This document shows, in pieces, positions 5,782-6,907 of a stretch of DNA of 6,907 nucleotides (the stretch's first letter is position 1; every line of letters begins with the position of its first letter). The stretch is from JAFCCL01 sp041645325 (lineage in GTDB: Archaea; Iainarchaeota; Iainarchaeia; Iainarchaeales; GCA-2688035). The stretch is from positions 1-6,907 of the forward strand of contig JBAZQI010000044.1 of assembly GCA_041645325.1 (NCBI GenBank), in the 5' to 3' direction. The position numbers were made by a program, and so were the translations under genes. The notes under the pieces are model-generated. The model ran no database searches and was not told the DNA's origin. It saw nothing but the letters and a program-made list of their open reading frames with translations.

Positions 5782-5837
5782 CTTTTTAAACCCTGTGAAA
5801 CCTTTTTATATTAGGTTTTTAAAGGCCTTTTTAAAGG
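5782..5837 (+). promoter_or_regulatory. Cluster of four TATA-like elements upstream of tbp
   Basis: CTTTTTAAAC (5782-5791), CTTTTTATATTA (5802-5813), and the direct repeat TTTTTAAAGG at 5816-5825 and 5828-5837, spaced 12 bases. Predicted starts range from about 5813 to 5858. The earlier boxes would give mRNAs that include the purine-rich GGGGGAG at 5851-5857; the last would give a nearly leaderless one. Which box is used cannot be decided from sequence. The rest of the gap to the divergent gene (5696-5781) holds only weak hairpins. Confidence 0.5.
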
Positions 5838-5860
5838 GCTGAAAACCTTTGGGGGAGTTG

Positions 5861-6499
5861 ATGCCTTTGAAGTACACTATTGTGAACCTTGTTGCCTCGT
5901 CTAATTTGAATGCCACGCTTGACTTGTACAATCTTGCGGTGAGCATTCCGAACATTGAGTATGAGCCGGAACAATTTCCGGGCGCGATTTTGAAGCTCAA
6001 AGAGCCGAAGGTTTCAATGCTTTTGTTCAAAAACGGAAAAGTCATTTGCAGCGGCGCAAGCAGCGAAAAGCAGATTGCGCAGGCGATTAGAAAAGCAAGC
6101 AAGCTGATTCACGAGGTCCAAAAGCAAGTTAAGGTTCAGAAAACAGTGCACTACAATGTCGTGAACCTTGTGGCAACCGCAAATTTGAACCAAAACCTTG
6201 ATTTGTTCCAGACTGCAATGAAGCTTGACAATGTTGAGTATGAACCTGAACAATTCCCAGGCGCGATTTTGAGGATTGCGGATCCAAAGCTCACTTTGCT
6301 TTTGTTCAAGAACGGCAAGATGATTTGCGCAGGCGCAAAAAGGGAAAGCCTTTTGAAAAAAGGCCTCAAGGTTGCCTCAGAGCTCATTATTGGCAAGAAG
6401 AAAAAGAAAACTTCTTCGGCGGACAAGGCAAAAGAAAAAGCCGGCACATCCGAAAAGCCAGCCAAAACCAGGGAAAAGGCCACAGAGAAAAGCCCATAA
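5861..6499 (+). CDS. tbp: TATA-box binding protein (TBP) with basic C-terminal tail
   Basis: General transcription factor that binds and bends TATA boxes and, with TFB, recruits RNA polymerase. The 212 residues contain the two direct repeats of the TBP saddle: about 5-83 and 98-177, each opening with Y(T/N)(I/V)VNLVA, then YEPEQFPGAIL(K/R) and LLFKNGK(V/M)IC(S/A)GA. The four DNA-kinking Phe of the family are present (F39, F56, F132, F149). The near-symmetry of the repeats is typical of archaeal TBP. The tail from residue 178 (KKKKK, then Lys/Ala/Glu/Ser/Thr/Pro-rich to the end) is strongly positive, whereas several known archaeal TBPs end in acidic residues. ATG at 5861 is preferred: it sits three bases after GGGGGAG and directly before the conserved core. 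An in-frame TTG at 5849 would add four residues and overlap that ribosome-site candidate. Confidence 0.97.
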   Translation: MPLKYTIVNLVASSNLNATLDLYNLAVSIPNIEYEPEQFPGAILKLKEPKVSMLLFKNGKVICSGASSEKQIAQAIRKASKLIHEVQKQVKVQKTVHYNVVNLVATANLNQNLDLFQTAMKLDNVEYEPEQFPGAILRIADPKLTLLLFKNGKMICAGAKRESLLKKGLKVASELIIGKKKKKTSSADKAKEKAGTSEKPAKTREKATEKSP

Positions 6500-6520
6500 G
6501 CGAAAAAGCGGGCGTGGCAA

Positions 6521-6533
6521 GCTTTTTAAAGCC
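6521..6533 (+). promoter_or_regulatory. TATA box of the 5S rRNA gene
   Basis: GCTTTTTAAAGCC, centred about 27 bases before the first base of the 5S helix at 6554, the expected archaeal spacing. It closely resembles the TTTTTAAAGG elements in front of tbp, and lies in the gap after the tbp stop. Confidence 0.65.
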
Positions 6534-6553
6534 TTGGGAACAGGATTATTTTT

Positions 6554-6671
6554 GATTAGCGGCCAAACCGCAGGGGTCACACCCGGTCCCATTTCGAACC
6601 CGGAAGTTAAGTCCTGCAGGGAAAAGGTTCGCACTGAGCTGCTGCTTGGAGCGGCCTAGGCGCTGCTAATC
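6554..6671 (+). rRNA. rrf: 5S ribosomal RNA
   Basis: A 118-base gene. The universal core is clear: CACACCCGGTCCCATTTCGA from 6579, then AACCCGGAAGTTAAG to 6611. The ends pair as helix I: GATTAGC (6554-6560) with GCTAATC (6665-6671), extended by a G-U and two G-C pairs to ten base pairs. It has its own TATA box and a T-rich end. No 16S or 23S gene adjoins it, so it is transcribed alone, as in several archaea with unlinked rRNA genes. Ends are set from helix I and may shift by one or two bases. Confidence 0.95.
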
Positions 6672-6678
6672 ACCTTAC

Positions 6679-6691
6679 TTTTTCTTTTTTT
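6679..6691 (+). terminator. T-rich terminator of 5S rRNA
   Basis: TTTTTCTTTTTTT begins eight bases after the 5S 3' end. Archaeal RNA polymerase terminates at such T-runs on the coding strand, often without a hairpin. Confidence 0.65.
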
Positions 6692-6722
6692 GTTGAGGCC
6701 AGCCAAGGTGTGTTTCCTCACA

Positions 6723-6907
6723 TTACGCTTTTTCGCTAATTTTCTTCCACAAGAAAATAATTGTCAGCGTTAAAAATATGCCTACAAGAACGCCGACAAA
6801 AAAACCGTTGAAGACAAACAGGGCTAGCAGAAGAGCAATGACTGGCGCGTTCTGAGCCAGAGCTTCATTATCGGGCAACAGGTCATTGGCAGCCAAAAGC
6901 CCGGCAA
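6723..6907 (-). CDS. C-terminal fragment of a membrane protein (5' end beyond window)
   Basis: An open frame entering from the right edge encodes 60 residues before TAA at 6723-6725. It begins AGLLAANDLLPDNEALAQNA, followed by about 33 hydrophobic residues (PVIALLLALF..NGFFVGVLVGIFLTLTIIFLW) and the short basic end KKISEKA. The hydrophobic stretch is long enough for one long helix or a tight two-helix hairpin turning at the Asn-Gly. The positive end suggests a cytoplasmic C-terminus. I do not recognise the family, and the start is not in the window. It converges on the 5S gene with about 30 bases between its stop and the 5S T-run. Confidence 0.6.
   Translation of the reverse strand, partial: AGLLAANDLLPDNEALAQNAPVIALLLALFVFNGFFVGVLVGIFLTLTIIFLWKKISEKA

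Noticed and set aside
5746..5785. Alternative hairpins (CTTTG/CAAAG at 5746-5758 versus AAAGCC/GGCTTT at 5755-5785) resembling an attenuator before tbp
   Set aside because: Stems are only five or six pairs, and the region lies upstream of the likely tbp transcription starts.
6377..6634. Minus-strand open frame opposite the tbp tail and 5S gene
   Set aside because: It overlaps a clear rRNA gene and the tbp reading frame and shows no family features.
6694..6720. TGAGG/CCTCA stem beyond the 5S gene as a terminator of the membrane protein gene
   Set aside because: Five pairs with a 17-base loop, and no T-run on the minus strand.

Overview
This window is from an archaeal chromosome. Diagnostic genes are ribosomal protein L21e, RNA polymerase subunit Rpo4, an archaeal two-repeat TATA-binding protein (TBP), an archaeal-type 5S rRNA and an AMP phosphorylase. 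AT-rich TATA boxes sit about 25-30 bases before starts, some leading to near-leaderless mRNAs. Compact spacing, one-to-four-base overlaps, a diverged KsgA active-site motif and lineage-specific small proteins suggest a reduced-genome (DPANN-like) archaeon. That placement is inference; nothing seen fixes the phylum.

Layout. 9-587 (+): small, very basic protein with a degenerate histidine-kinase-type ATPase fold, possibly cut at its 5' end by the window edge. 621-2156 (+): AMP phosphorylase, with a TATA box that overlaps the previous stop codon. 2153-4197 (-): the classic archaeal cluster rpl21e > rpoF > DUF655 > ksgA, transcribed leftward with an ATGA overlap, a GGTGAT-led start and a TGATG overlap; ksgA ends tail-to-tail inside the AMP phosphorylase stop codon. 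4306-4949 (+): SAM methyltransferase with one apparent base deletion, reading from a promoter shared back-to-back with rpl21e. 4986-5666 (-): unrecognised protein made of two tandem copies of a domain of about 90-100 residues. 5861-6499 (+): TBP with an unusual lysine-rich tail and a cluster of TATA-like elements upstream. 6554-6671 (+): stand-alone 5S rRNA with its own TATA box and T-rich terminator. 6723-6907 (-): C-terminal 60 residues of a membrane protein that continues past the window.

How it fits together. Most of the window serves information processing: ribosome (L21e, 5S, KsgA), transcription (Rpo4, TBP) and a probable RNA-linked protein (DUF655). AMP phosphorylase is the one clear metabolic enzyme (AMP salvage to ribose-1,5-bisphosphate); its usual partners, ribose-1,5-bisphosphate isomerase and form III RuBisCO, are not here. 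The methyltransferase and the duplicated-domain protein lie as an accessory-looking island between the two information-processing blocks. I see no CRISPR array, transposase, integrase or tRNA gene. The best candidates for something undescribed are the duplicated-domain protein, the TBP promoter/tail combination, the KsgA motif change and the degenerate kinase-like ATPase.
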